NCBI GenBank assembly: GCA_016287995.1
Contig: JAEEXW010000169.1
Span: 1-6,588, forward strand
DNA length: 6,588 nucleotides
Direction: 5' to 3'
Source of the DNA: Bacteroidales bacterium
GTDB taxonomy: Bacteria > Bacteroidota > Bacteroidia > Bacteroidales > UBA3824
Both the position numbers and the translations under genes were made by a program. This document shows positions 5,510-6,588 of the stretch, piece by piece. Position 1 is the first letter of the stretch. Each line of letters opens with the position of its first letter. The notes below the pieces were generated by a model. It did not search any database. It saw only the letters and a program-made list of their open reading frames with translations, and had not been told where the DNA came from.

Positions 5510-6588
5510 TTCAAAAGTTTTTTTAGTTCATTTTCCAAAATGCTGACATTCTGATTGTTATAATCAAGTCTTTTTGCCTCTTCCAAAGCCAGCAAAGCCT
5601 CCCTATACATAGAAGTTTCGTAAAGCAAAACGGCTTTGTTGTAGAAAACCTCGCCGTCAGTTGCTTTTATTTTCAAAGCCTCGTCAATTTTTTTCAAAGC
5701 GGTCTGTTTGTCACCCTTGTTATTATACGCGAAAGCCTGATAATAAGGAAATTGATATTCATTAGGATTGAATTTCAACGCCTCGTCCATACAATTTATA
5801 GCCTTATCATTTTCACCAGCGTTAAGATACAAAATACCTGACTGTGTCCAAGCGTTAACATTTTCGGGGTTGACAATTACACTACAAAGAAGGTTGTCAA
5901 CATCGACTTTTGTGTAATCCGTAAACTCAAAAAGATACGCAGGCTCTTTGTCTCCAAACTGCTTTACAAGCCTCAACGAATACGGATATCTTGCAGTAAG
6001 GTTTCTAAGCGAATAACGTATCGTTGTAATTGTCTTGCCGTTGAGTTCGTAAGGGTTGAGCCTCAGATTTGCCATGATAACGTGCGTCGCTTTTACGGAA
6101 TCCAACAAATAATGCTGCATAGAGTCGGCATCTGCGCAGTAAAGTTTGTAAATACCGTAAAATTTTACGCGCTTTGTCCCCTCGGAAGCCATCCACGACA
6201 TTTGCGATTTACGACAGGCAACCACCGAACCCTCCGGAAGGTTTTCGCCCGCCCACTTGCTGGCTTTCATGTAGTTAGACCAGTCATCTGTATAAGTGGA
6301 ATAAGAACCGACCGAAAAATTGTCAGTTAAATCAAAATTGCCTCTTGAAAACGTTTGACGCAAAATCATACAAAAAACAACTGTGGCGAAAATTTTGGCA
6401 ACAAGAGAGTTTTTCCATTTCAACCCCTCGTTCAAACTATAAAGCACAAGTCCCGCAATCATAGGGAAATAAATCATTATCAAACGCTCCTGATCCCAAA
6501 GTTTTTGAACCATTACAAAGGTAACCGCAACCATTACAACAACGTATCCGAAGACGGTAAAAAGTTTTTTGTTCTTTTTATAAATGTA
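5506..6588 (-). CDS. GT-C-like membrane protein with C-terminal TPR repeats, 3' part (5' end outside the window)
   Basis: The frame stays open to the right edge, so the ATG at 6534 is internal and 18 earlier codons are visible (360 residues in all). The first 76 residues hold three hydrophobic helices (about 9-27, 35-52 and 61-76). Between the first two is a short loop, KLWDQERLIMIYFP. An Arg followed by a helix starting near a Pro resembles the last membrane part of ArnT/PMT-like GT-C glycosyltransferases. A soluble domain at about 95-230 follows (ASKWAGENLPEGSVVACRKS), a layout seen after the membrane part of such enzymes. About 244-346 form three TPR units (AWTQSGILYLNAGENDKAI, YYQAFAYNNKGDKQTAL, VFYNKAVLLYETSMYREAL). 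The catalytic N-terminal loops are off the window, so glycosyltransferase activity is inference; a DUF2723-like or other polytopic TPR protein is an alternative. It ends in TGA at 5506-5508, overlapping the esterase start. Confidence 0.75.
   Translation of the reverse strand, partial: YIYKKNKKLFTVFGYVVVMVAVTFVMVQKLWDQERLIMIYFPMIAGLVLYSLNEGLKWKNSLVAKIFATVVFCMILRQTFSRGNFDLTDNFSVGSYSTYTDDWSNYMKASKWAGENLPEGSVVACRKSQMSWMASEGTKRVKFYGIYKLYCADADSMQHYLLDSVKATHVIMANLRLNPYELNGKTITTIRYSLRNLTARYPYSLRLVKQFGDKEPAYLFEFTDYTKVDVDNLLCSVIVNPENVNAWTQSGILYLNAGENDKAINCMDEALKFNPNEYQFPYYQAFAYNNKGDKQTALKKIDEALKIKATDGEVFYNKAVLLYETSMYREALLALEEAKRLDYNNQNVSILENELKKLLK

Noticed and set aside
6532..6534. ATG at 6534 as the start of the TPR membrane protein
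   Set aside because: The frame remains open to the right edge and the codons before the ATG encode part of the first hydrophobic helix, so this Met is internal to a longer protein.

Overview
This window looks like an ordinary stretch of chromosome from a member of the Bacteroidota, probably Bacteroidales. It has about 40% GC by eye. Start codons are preceded by A/T-rich leaders with no clear Shine-Dalgarno sequence. Two intergenic regions carry the TTTG / TAnnTTTG promoter pair typical of this phylum. Two secreted proteins have short signal peptides ending in the phylum's common ...A|Q cleavage site. The periplasmic-TPR / SpoIIE-phosphatase architecture is also common there. There is no sign of phage, transposon, CRISPR, rRNA or tRNA genes, and no gene-free stretch longer than about 60 bases.

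Layout, left to right. On the + strand are the 3' end of trmD (tRNA m1G37 methyltransferase, cut by the left edge) and, 15 bases later, a complete MurU-like sugar-1-phosphate nucleotidyltransferase. The other five genes are on the - strand. In their own reading order from the right edge they are: the 3' part of a membrane protein resembling a GT-C glycosyltransferase with a C-terminal TPR domain (cut by the right edge); a secreted alpha/beta-hydrolase esterase that overlaps it by 4 bases; engB (YihA/YsxC GTPase), behind its own promoter; a TPR-transmembrane-SpoIIE-type phosphatase with a GTG start; and a two-domain universal stress protein, behind its own promoter. The stress-protein gene runs convergently into the nucleotidyltransferase, and the two share their last 48 bases as coding sequence on both strands.

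How the genes work together: trmD and engB are housekeeping translation and ribosome-assembly genes. The nucleotidyltransferase activates a sugar-1-phosphate, possibly for cell-wall salvage or surface glycans. The membrane glycosyltransferase-like protein and the esterase are translationally coupled and both act at or outside the inner membrane. The phosphatase and the stress protein form a possible signalling/stress pair, but no cognate anti-anti-sigma (STAS) or kinase gene is visible. I found no convincing new system. The best second-look items are the convergent coding overlap, the altered metal-site motif in the phosphatase, and the coupled glycosyltransferase/esterase pair.
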